Assembly (NCBI GenBank): GCA_023301665.1
Contig: JALZUL010000245.1
Span: forward strand, 1 to 8,995
Source of the DNA: Ascidiaceihabitans sp.
GTDB taxonomy: Bacteria; Pseudomonadota; Alphaproteobacteria; Rhodobacterales; Rhodobacteraceae
Direction of reading: 5' to 3'
DNA length: 8,995 nt
Every line of letters starts with the position of its first letter. The stretch's first letter is position 1. Made by a program: the position numbers and the translations under genes. The notes under the pieces are model-generated. The model saw only the letters and a list, made by a program, of their open reading frames with translations. It did not search any database and was not told the origin of the DNA. Below are positions 1 to 5,277 of this stretch, in pieces.

Positions 1-1
1 T

Positions 2-313
2 GTGGCGCTTTATCGCCAGCTTGCCGCCTCACGCCCCGATGCGTTTACGCCTGACCTCGCGGGTTCCCTCAACACCCTGGCGAACATGCTCAGCCATCTG
101 GGCCGCCGGGAAGAGGCGCTGAAACTGGCCGAAGAGGCTGTGAAAACGCTCAGCCGCTCTTTCCTGCAACAACCACAGGCTTTTGCCCAATGGATGGGCA
201 TTATGTGTCGGGTCTACATCAAGCAAGTGGAGGCCAATTCCACAGAGCCAAATATGGAATTGCTTGGACCAATTATGCAGGTGTTTCAGGCCATGAATGA
301 GGGTTCAAACTGA
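2..313 (+). CDS. Tetratricopeptide-repeat protein, C-terminal fragment (5' end outside window)
   Basis: The frame is open from the left edge to a TGA at 311-313 and gives 103 visible residues. The GTG at base 2 is probably internal, so the gene begins outside the window. Residues 4-48 fit one helix-turn-helix TPR unit of the kinesin-light-chain-like type: a YRQLA helix, then PDLAGSLNTLANMLSHLGR, then REEALKLAEEAVK. The small and aromatic residues sit where TPR packing needs them. The last 50 residues are less regular and could be a capping helix. TPR arrays are protein-protein interaction scaffolds, and proteins with this repeat style often carry another N-terminal domain that cannot be seen here. 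The specific role is therefore unknown. No convincing terminator follows the stop. It lies on the far side of a gene-poor stretch from the core genes and may belong to an accessory segment (inference). Confidence 0.75.
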   Translation: MALYRQLAASRPDAFTPDLAGSLNTLANMLSHLGRREEALKLAEEAVKTLSRSFLQQPQAFAQWMGIMCRVYIKQVEANSTEPNMELLGPIMQVFQAMNEGSN

Positions 314-514
314 GCTAGCGGGTATATCGTTTAGGGTGGTAGTCGGTTCTATTCATCATGGGCCACGCGACCCCATCGCCAAACTATTTAATCTGTCGCT
401 GCTTTTTCGTTTAAGCAGAGCTCGCGCTCACAGGTCAGCACGCTCCGGAGACGCCTTCTTTTGCCTTAGTCGAGAATGCCACTACTTGATCGATTGAGTG
501 AGTTTAAACCTAAC

Positions 515-697
515 CAAGTTGCAAATCCGCGACCGTTTCTGAACTGACTTGCGTCGGCCATGTCCGCATTGCAATCATTGGCCCCGCAAAAATGCTGCGC
601 TCCGTTACCAATGTCCGCTTCAGGGCAACTGCAACGCAGCGATGCGATGGCCTGCGAATGGCAGGTAGGGGCCGTTCGCGTTCTATCCGACCCCTTA
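515..697. repeat. Probable dispersed non-coding repeat of roseobacters
   Basis: The block runs from about the 'ccaagttgcaaatccgcgac' segment to 'ttctatccgacccc'. It holds two copies of the word ATGTCCGC (560-567 and 611-618), the segment GCAACTGCAACGCAGCGATG, and a perfect 5-bp hairpin CCTGC-gaatg-GCAGG (651-665). I recall very similar strings (atgtccgctt, then gcaactgcaacgcagc, then gggccgttcgcg) scattered between genes in many Rhodobacteraceae, where they are sometimes miscalled as short hypothetical proteins. That resemblance is from memory and was not tested. Boundaries are approximate, and no second copy lies in this window. Confidence 0.4.
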
Positions 698-763
698 AGC
701 CAAATGGTAATGTTGCGGGCCTTAGCGTGAGCTGGAATATCGAGATTTAATTAAAAAGACTTC

Positions 764-829
764 ACACCACACGGTAGCCGCAGGGTCCTCAAGTGAGCTA
801 CCATTTTAAATTGCAAACCTTTGTGGTGT
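764..829. repeat. Nested inverted repeat (possible structured element)
   Basis: ACACCACA at 764-771 is perfectly inverted as TGTGGTGT at 822-829. Inside it, GGTAGC at 773-778 is perfectly inverted as GCTACC at 797-802. The inner loop is 18 bases, and a 19-base AT-rich strand (803-821) is left unpaired on one side. The two nested stems could form one RNA or cruciform structure. No gene is adjacent and no U-tract follows, so a terminator is unlikely. It could be chance or the remnant of a mobile element end. Confidence 0.3.
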
Positions 830-913
830 AAAATCATATGCCCAGTTGCAATGAAGATGCGCAGTATTTCGTAAATCTGTAACGCCAAGGTGTTGTGAGG
901 TATCAAGTTATAC

Positions 914-937
914 TGATGGGGCTATTGATGGGGCTGT
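914..937. repeat. Two-copy 12-bp tandem repeat
   Basis: TGATGGGGCTAT (914-925) is followed directly by TGATGGGGCTGT (926-937), with one mismatch. The pair sits 54 bases beyond the 3' end of the tRNA-Leu gene. No function can be assigned. Short iterons near a tRNA 3' end can be arm-type recombinase sites, but two copies are too few to argue this strongly. Confidence 0.5.
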
Positions 938-964
938 GACTTGAGGTGGTGCATTAATTTACTG

Positions 965-987
965 ATATAAATAGATAAAATTTATAT
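965..987. repeat. AT-only inverted repeat just past the tRNA 3' end
   Basis: ATATAAAT (965-972) is perfectly inverted as ATTTATAT (980-987) around a 7-base spacer, starting three bases after the encoded CCA of the tRNA. In the leftward transcript it would form an 8-bp A-U stem with no G-C pairs and no U-tract behind it. It is therefore a poor intrinsic terminator, although it may mark the end of the tRNA transcript or an easily melted site. Confidence 0.3.
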
Positions 988-990
988 AAA

Positions 991-1076
991 TGGTGCCCAG
1001 AAGAGGACTCGAACCTCCACGTCCATAAGGACACTAGCACCTGAAGCTAGCGCGTCTACCATTCCGCCACCTGGGC
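991..1076 (-). tRNA. tRNA-Leu (anticodon CAG)
   Basis: The reverse complement folds as a complete class II tRNA of 86 nt with an encoded CCA (991-993). The acceptor stem GCCCAGG pairs with TCTGGGC, with one G-U at its base, and the discriminator is A. The D arm contains TGGCGGAATGGTAGACGC, typical of leucine tRNAs. The anticodon loop reads TTCAGGT, placing CAG at 1041-1043, which decodes CUG. A long variable arm (GTCC-TTAT-GGAC) follows, then the T arm GGAGGTTCGAGTCCTC. The long variable arm together with the A discriminator supports leucine rather than serine. It is transcribed leftwards, divergently from the NDUFA9-like gene, and its 3' end faces the gene-poor stretch. Confidence 0.96.
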
Positions 1077-1091
1077 ACAGGTGTTGGCGTC

Positions 1092-1120
1092 GATGTAATC
1101 TTGCAATCTTAAGGTGTCAA
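1092..1120 (-). promoter_or_regulatory. Probable sigma70-type promoter of tRNA-Leu
   Basis: On the minus strand a perfect -35 TTGACA (1115-1120) is followed after exactly 17 bases by TACATC (1092-1097), a 3/6 match to the -10 consensus. Transcription would start near base 1085, leaving a leader of about 9 nt before the tRNA 5' end at 1076. The -35 quality, spacing and position are right for a stable RNA promoter; the -10 is the weak part. Confidence 0.5.
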
Positions 1121-1279
1121 ATGGATTCTGTTTGCCTTTTCTAGAGGTTTTGGGGTCAAACTGCTCTAATCATAGTCGGGTTCGATCAAACATAGGGGAA
1201 GCGGTGAATTACCTCCTTGTTTGAAAGAGCGCTGAGCGGTACATCATCACCCAATTAATGTTCAAGCAGGAGCACACGT

Positions 1280-2260
1280 ATGTCCAAATTGGTCACAATC
1301 TATGGCGGTTCGGGTTTTGTTGGTCGCTATATCGCTCGTCGAATGGCGAAAGCAGGTTGGCGTGTGCGCGTTGCCGTGCGCCGTCCAAACGAGGCGATGT
1401 ATGTCAAACCTTACGGTACGGTCGGACAAGTCGAACCGGTTTTGTGTAACATCCGTGATGATGCATCCGTCGCTTCAGTAATGGCTGGATCCGACGCGGT
1501 TGTGAACTGCGTGGGCATATTGGCGCGCAGCGGTAAAAACACCTTTGAGGCCGTTCAAGCCGAAGGCGCGACACGCGTCGCACGTCTTGCAGCGGAACAA
1601 GGCATTGCCAAGATGGTCCATATCTCGGCCATCGGTGCTGATGCCGAAGCGGAAAGCGAATACTCCCAGACAAAAGCGCAAGGTGAAGCTGGCGTGCTAG
1701 AGCACATGCCTGATGTCATTATCCTGCGCCCTTCAATTGTATTCGGCACAGAAGATGAATTCTTCAACCGCTTTGCCGGCATGACCCGTTTTGGCCCAGT
1801 TCTACCAATCGCTGGCGCTGACACCAAATTCCAACCTGTTCATGTGGATGATGTCGCCAAAGCAGCTGAGGTCGCTCTTACCACTGATGTTGCTGCTGGT
1901 GTATACGAGCTTGGTGGCCCTGATATCGCAAGTATGCGTGAACTGATGCAGTCAATGTTGGGTGTTATCCGTCGTCGTCGTCTTGTGTTGAACATACCGT
2001 TCTTTGCCGCGCGTATTATGGCGTTCTTCTTTGAGCTGGGCGGCAAGCTTTCCTTGGGGATCGCGCCAGTATTGTTGACAGGTGATCAAGTTAAAAGCTT
2101 GCGCGTTGACAACGTGGTTGCACAAGATGCTAAAGGCTTGGCAGATCTTGGGATTGAGCCGGTCGCGATGAAGGTGATCTTACCAGATTACCTATGGCGT
2201 TTCCGCCCGTCAGGGCAGTACGATGCGATCAAAGAAAGCGCTAAGAACCTGCGCGCATAA
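1280..2260 (+). CDS. Complex I NDUFA9-subunit family protein (atypical SDR, NAD(P)-binding)
   Basis: A 326-residue Rossmann-fold protein of the extended/atypical short-chain dehydrogenase superfamily. The nucleotide-binding loop is at residues 8-15 (YGGSGFVG, glycines 9, 12 and 15). Arg34-Arg35 follow the second strand, which favours NADP(H) over NAD(H). Other family signs are NCVGI (76-80), HISAIGA (114-120), YSQTK (128-132, a YxxxK pair), RPSIVFG (150-156) and the FQPVHVDDVA segment (184-193). The C-terminal half has a short hydrophobic stretch (239-251) that may touch the membrane. In mitochondria NDUFA9 is an accessory subunit of NADH:ubiquinone oxidoreductase that binds NADPH; in bacteria a link to complex I or ubiquinone is assumed from homology. 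The start is the ATG with AGGAG at 1268-1272, 7 bases upstream. The gene is monocistronic and converges on uppP with 22 bases between stop codons. Confidence 0.88.
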   Translation: MSKLVTIYGGSGFVGRYIARRMAKAGWRVRVAVRRPNEAMYVKPYGTVGQVEPVLCNIRDDASVASVMAGSDAVVNCVGILARSGKNTFEAVQAEGATRVARLAAEQGIAKMVHISAIGADAEAESEYSQTKAQGEAGVLEHMPDVIILRPSIVFGTEDEFFNRFAGMTRFGPVLPIAGADTKFQPVHVDDVAKAAEVALTTDVAAGVYELGGPDIASMRELMQSMLGVIRRRRLVLNIPFFAARIMAFFFELGGKLSLGIAPVLLTGDQVKSLRVDNVVAQDAKGLADLGIEPVAMKVILPDYLWRFRPSGQYDAIKESAKNLRA

Positions 2261-2269
2261 GCGCAGGTT
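2246..2269. terminator. Stem-loop between convergent genes, possible bidirectional terminator
   Basis: AACCTGCGC (2246-2254) is perfectly inverted as GCGCAGGTT (2261-2269) around the 6-base loop GCATAA, which contains the last codon end and the TAA stop of the NDUFA9-like gene. The 9-bp GC-rich stem lies exactly between two convergent genes, so either transcript would fold it. The rightward tail (AAAACAATATTATTT) lacks a clean U-tract. The leftward tail (CTTAGCGCTTTCTTT) is moderately U-rich. Termination is likely but not of textbook form. Confidence 0.55.
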
Positions 2270-2282
2270 AAAACAATATTAT

Positions 2283-3086
2283 TTAAGCGCCGGCCCAAAG
2301 GATCAAGCCGATCCCCAAAATCACGCGATAAATCACGTATGGTGTGAAGCTGACGCTGCGCAATAAGCGCATCATCAGAAATAAGGCGAGTAAGGCAGAG
2401 ACAAACGCGAATGCAGCCGCAATGGCGCAATCACGTGCCATGGCCCAATTGGCTTGATCTGCAACATCTGCACCTAATAACACTCCTGATGCCAAGATCG
2501 TAGGGATCGACATGAGCATCGCGAGCTTTGCGCCATCCTCGCGCGCATAGCCTAGTTTTCTGGCTGCGGTGATGGTTATACCTGAGCGGGACGTGCCGGG
2601 GATCAGCGCCAAGACCTGTGCGAAACCCATCATCACGGCGTCTTTGGTGTTCCAATCTTTGTCTTTTTTGTCGTGTAATCCAGTTCGATCGGCCCAGTAA
2701 AGCACGAGACCAAAAATCAGCATGCTCCACCCAATCACTGATGGATTGCGCAAAAGTTCGTTCCATCCAGTGACCTTTAGGATCAAGCCCGCAAGAATAA
2801 CTGGTATCGTAGCCAGAAAGAGAAAAAGAGCAATTCGAGCGCCTGGGGTATCAACGCGACCACGCATCAATCGGGTACAACCGACTAAGGCTTGCCTGAC
2901 ATCAGCCCAGAAATACAGAACCACAGCAAACAGGGTGCCCATATGAACCGCGACATCAATTTCCAAACCCTGATCTGGTACGCCCGTTAAAGATGGCAAA
3001 AGGATAAGGTGCCCTGATGAACTAACAGGCAGAAACTCAGTTAGGCCTTGAATCACGGCAAGTATAAGTAAGTGAAAAAGAGTCAT
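2283..3086 (-). CDS. uppP: Undecaprenyl-diphosphate phosphatase (UppP/BacA)
   Basis: A 267-residue polytopic membrane protein of normal family length. It removes a phosphate from undecaprenyl pyrophosphate on the periplasmic face of the inner membrane, recycling the lipid carrier for peptidoglycan and other envelope polymers; extra copies give bacitracin resistance. The first signature, QGLTEFLPVSSSGHL (13-27), holds the (E/Q)xxxE pair Gln13/Glu17 and His26. The second, PGTSRSG (163-169), holds the catalytic Arg167. The C-terminal YRVILG (253-258) is also typical. Several hydrophobic segments alternate through the chain, e.g. 43-60, 84-104, 117-131, 187-206, 219-240 and 250-266. No strong Shine-Dalgarno precedes the ATG, but the N-terminus matches the family and there is no other nearby Met. 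An out-of-frame ATG-ACA-TGA overlaps the start. It is transcribed away from gltD. Confidence 0.95.
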   Translation of the reverse strand: MTLFHLLILAVIQGLTEFLPVSSSGHLILLPSLTGVPDQGLEIDVAVHMGTLFAVVLYFWADVRQALVGCTRLMRGRVDTPGARIALFLFLATIPVILAGLILKVTGWNELLRNPSVIGWSMLIFGLVLYWADRTGLHDKKDKDWNTKDAVMMGFAQVLALIPGTSRSGITITAARKLGYAREDGAKLAMLMSIPTILASGVLLGADVADQANWAMARDCAIAAAFAFVSALLALFLMMRLLRSVSFTPYVIYRVILGIGLILWAGA

Positions 3087-3303
3087 GTCATGGTTAATCC
3101 GTAATTCTCGGACAGTGATACAGGAACGGCAAAATAAAGGGAAAGTTTAAGTTAGGTCCGTATCGGATGCAAATTTGGCAAAAAAGTGTGAGAAAAATCA
3201 TGCAGACCCGATATTTACCCCATATAGGTCAGCATTATTGACTTTTAATTAGAATAGTTCTGATTTATGGGCTGACACTCAAGATTCTAAGTCCGAGGGT
3301 ACC
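3087..3303. promoter_or_regulatory. Divergent promoter region of uppP and gltD
   Basis: The 217 bases between the two divergent starts must hold both promoters. For gltD, TTGACT (3238-3243) is a good -35 but the hexamer 17 bases on (TGATTT) is poor; TAGAAT (3250-3255) is a good -10 without a good -35. For uppP, the minus strand carries TTGCAT, 17 bases, then TAAACT. A 6-bp inverted repeat, GTCAGC (3228-3233) and GCTGAC (3271-3276), flanks the gltD promoter candidates and could be an operator or chance. I see no NtrC-type site (GCAC-N5-TGGTGC). Exact promoters cannot be fixed from sequence alone. Confidence 0.35.
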
Positions 3304-4743
3304 ATGGCCAAACAACCGATGCTGAAATTCATAAACATCGAACGCGACATGCCGCAAAAGCGTGAGGCGGAAACCCGTCGTGTCGACTTTGATGAAATTT
3401 ATTCAGAATTCGCAACGGCCAAAGCGCAAGAGCAATCAAGCCGCTGTAGTCAGTGCGGTGTGCCGTATTGCCAAAGCCACTGCCCTTTGCACAACAACAT
3501 CCCAGATTGGCTTCGCCTTACAGCCGAGGGTCGCCTGCAAGAAGCCTACGAGGTTTCTCAAGCCACGAATACATTCCCTGAAATTTGCGGACGCATCTGC
3601 CCACAGGACCGCCTGTGCGAAGGCAACTGTGTCATCGAAGGGTCCGGACATGGCACAGTTACCATTGGCGCAGTTGAAAAATACGTCACCGACACTGCGT
3701 GGGAGCAGGGTTGGGTTCTACCGATCTCTCCCAAAGTAGAACGTGCTGAAAGCGTTGGTATCATTGGTGCAGGCCCTGGTGGCTTGGCTGCGGCCGACGT
3801 TCTGCGCCGTGCGGGTATCCAAGTGACAGTCTATGACCGTTACGACCGCGCCGGCGGTTTGCTGACCTATGGCATCCCAGGCTTCAAGCTTGAAAAAGAC
3901 GTGGTTGTGCGCCGCAATGACCAACTTGAAAAAGGCGGCGTTAAGTTTGAATTGAACACAACAGTTGGCGAAGATGTCAGCTTTGCCGACCTACGCGCCA
4001 AACACGATGCGATCATTATCGCAACTGGCGTTTATAAAAGCCGCGATCTGGGTTCTGAGGGTTCCGAATCCAAAGGCGTTCTTAAGGCGATCGATTTCCT
4101 TACTGCCAGCAACCGCAAAAGCTTTGGCGACGCGGTTCCAGAATTTGACAACGGCGATTTGAACGCCGCTGGCAAACGTGTTGTGGTGATTGGCGGTGGT
4201 GACACTGCAATGGACTGCGTGCGTACCTCGATCCGTCAGGGCGCAACCTCTGTTAAATGCCTTTATCGTCGTGACCGTGCGAACATGCCCGGTTCACAAC
4301 GCGAAGTCCAAAACGCCGAAGAAGAGGGCGTGGTTTTTGAATGGCTCAGCGCGCCAAAAGGGTTTGTCGTATCGGGCGACAACGTCAGTGGCGTGATGGT
4401 GCAAAAAATGCGCCTTGGTGCACCAGATGCAACTGGTCGCCAGGCACCTGAAGTTATCGAAGGCGCAGACTACGTTGAAGACGCAGACATCGTCATCATG
4501 GCGCTGGGCTTCTCACCTGAAGCACTGCCAACGCTTTGGAACGAACCTGATCTTCCAGTAAGCCGTTGGGGCACTGTCCTTACGGAATACTCAACAGGCA
4601 AAACGTCGATGGATGGTGTTTACGCGGTCGGTGATATCGTGCGCGGCGCGTCCCTCGTGGTTTGGGCGATCAAAGATGGTCGTGACTGCGCTGAGGCAAT
4701 CCTGTCTGATTTGGCTGCACCAACGCAGGTTGCAGCAGAATAA
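3304..4743 (+). CDS. gltD: Glutamate synthase (NADPH), small (beta) subunit
   Basis: This 479-residue flavoprotein takes electrons from NADPH through FAD and passes them by iron-sulfur clusters to GltB for reductive glutamate synthesis from glutamine and 2-oxoglutarate. The N-terminal domain carries two cysteine groups, Cys48/51/56/60 and Cys95/99/105/109, which bind the two [4Fe-4S] clusters in this family. The FAD loop is GAGPGG (155-160). The NADPH loop is VIGGGDTAMDC (295-305), and the second FAD contact is AVGDIVRGAS (441-450, Asp444). All family-defining residues are present and the length is normal for bacterial GltD. The ATG has GAGG at 3295-3298, 5 bases upstream. It is the first gene of a gltD-GFA-gltB set. 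The related NADPH-dependent preTA-type proteins share the fold, but the adjacent gltB settles the identity. Confidence 0.97.
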   Translation: MAKQPMLKFINIERDMPQKREAETRRVDFDEIYSEFATAKAQEQSSRCSQCGVPYCQSHCPLHNNIPDWLRLTAEGRLQEAYEVSQATNTFPEICGRICPQDRLCEGNCVIEGSGHGTVTIGAVEKYVTDTAWEQGWVLPISPKVERAESVGIIGAGPGGLAAADVLRRAGIQVTVYDRYDRAGGLLTYGIPGFKLEKDVVVRRNDQLEKGGVKFELNTTVGEDVSFADLRAKHDAIIIATGVYKSRDLGSEGSESKGVLKAIDFLTASNRKSFGDAVPEFDNGDLNAAGKRVVVIGGGDTAMDCVRTSIRQGATSVKCLYRRDRANMPGSQREVQNAEEEGVVFEWLSAPKGFVVSGDNVSGVMVQKMRLGAPDATGRQAPEVIEGADYVEDADIVIMALGFSPEALPTLWNEPDLPVSRWGTVLTEYSTGKTSMDGVYAVGDIVRGASLVVWAIKDGRDCAEAILSDLAAPTQVAAE

Positions 4744-4757
4744 ACACAGCAAAATCG

Positions 4758-4808
4758 ACGTCGGTATTACGTCGGTATTGCGTAGGTTTTTTGTCGGTTT
4801 CGCCGACA
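4758..4808 (+). promoter_or_regulatory. Repeats and alternative hairpins in the gltD-GFA gap
   Basis: Right after the gltD stop, ACGTCGGTATT occurs twice in perfect tandem (4758-4768 and 4769-4779). A T6 run follows (4787-4792), then the hairpin TGTCGG-tttcg-CCGACA (4792-4808). CCGAC at 4803-4807 can pair with any of three upstream GTCGG copies (4760-4764, 4771-4775 and 4793-4797), so the transcript has mutually exclusive folds. A weak stem TACGT/GCGTA (4768-4772 with 4780-4784) sits just before the T-run and resembles a leaky intrinsic terminator. This could modulate how much message continues into GFA and gltB, although that is inferred from sequence only. Confidence 0.35.
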
Positions 4809-4845
4809 GACGTTGAAACAGTTAAGGTCAGAGGTGCAGACCCAA

Positions 4846-5277
4846 GTGACACAAGACAGCAAAATATTGGATGGCCAATGCATGTGCGGCGCGGTGACAG
4901 TTAAAGCAACTGTAACCAAACCAATCGTACGTGCGTGTCATTGCGATATGTGCCGTCGTCACACCAGCTCGATGTTCATGTCGCTTCCGGCAACAGACAT
5001 CGCAGTTGAGGGTCCTGCCAAATCTTACCAATCCTCGGATTGGGCAGAACGTGGTTTCTGCGAAGTTTGCGGTTCGACACTTTGGTACGCCACCACCGGT
5101 AACGGCGTGCGCAACTTGTCAGCTGGCCTATTCGAGAATGCGGGCGACGCCCCGTTGAAATTAGAATTTTTCGCTGACGCAGCCCCAGACGGGTACGCGT
5201 TGGCAGGGGATCATCGCAAGATGACCACCACCGAGACAATGGCGTTGTTTGCGCCCGAAGAAGGAGACACAGAATGA
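4846..5277 (+). CDS. GFA-family (glutathione-dependent formaldehyde-activating/CENP-V fold) zinc protein
   Basis: A small Mss4-like zinc protein of about 143 residues. The zinc ligands are the expected cysteine groups: GQCMCG (Cys12, Cys14), ACHCDMCRR (Cys31, Cys33, Cys36) and FCEVCGSTL (Cys72, Cys75), counted from the GTG at 4846. The founding member, Gfa of Paracoccus, was proposed to speed the adduct of formaldehyde with glutathione; most family members have no tested role, so 'GFA' is a fold name here rather than a function. I prefer the GTG at 4846, with GAGGTG 9 bases upstream, because the protein then begins a few residues before the first motif. GTG 4834 (preceded by TAAGG) and TTG 4813 in the same frame are alternatives. 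The gene lies 102 bases after gltD (from GTG 4846), and its TGA overlaps the gltB ATG (ATGA, 5274-5277), implying translational coupling to gltB. Confidence 0.85.
   Translation: MTQDSKILDGQCMCGAVTVKATVTKPIVRACHCDMCRRHTSSMFMSLPATDIAVEGPAKSYQSSDWAERGFCEVCGSTLWYATTGNGVRNLSAGLFENAGDAPLKLEFFADAAPDGYALAGDHRKMTTTETMALFAPEEGDTE
5262..5266 (+). promoter_or_regulatory. Shine-Dalgarno site of gltB
   Basis: AGGAG lies inside the end of the GFA gene, 7 bases before the gltB ATG at 5274. It fixes that ATG as the start, and with the ATGA overlap it suggests both reinitiation and independent ribosome entry. Confidence 0.75.

Larger units (their letters stand above)
314..990. other. Gene-poor intergenic stretch between the TPR gene and tRNA-Leu
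   Basis: About 680 bases without a supportable gene. The only open frames are short, lack ribosome binding sites and have arginine- or serine-rich translations typical of chance frames. The stretch contains a small hairpin (399-404 with 413-418), a block at about 515-697 that resembles a dispersed roseobacter repeat, a nested inverted repeat (764-829), a 12-base tandem duplication (914-937) and an AT-only inverted repeat beside the tRNA (965-987). Base composition becomes AT-rich towards the tRNA. It may be decayed DNA from an element once inserted at the tRNA 3' end, but no integrase remnant can be read. Confidence 0.6.

Noticed and set aside
399..418. CTGCTT/AAGCAG hairpin after the TPR gene as a terminator
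   Set aside because: The stem is only 6 bp with an 8-base loop, it lies 86 bases past the stop, and no T-run follows.
297..497. 66-codon open frame overlapping the end of the TPR gene
   Set aside because: No Shine-Dalgarno at a proper distance, an arginine- and serine-rich translation without recognisable motifs, and overlap with the TPR stop. It reads as a chance frame.
1179..1187. GGTTCGATC, which resembles a tRNA T-loop
   Set aside because: No acceptor, D or anticodon arm can be built around it, and the flanks do not match the tRNA-Leu 3' end, so it is neither a tRNA nor an att copy.
4792..4808. TGTCGG/CCGACA hairpin as a standard intrinsic terminator of gltD
   Set aside because: The T-run lies before the hairpin, not after it, so the orientation is wrong for a rightward terminator, and on the minus strand an A-run would follow. 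It is kept only as part of a possible regulatory structure.
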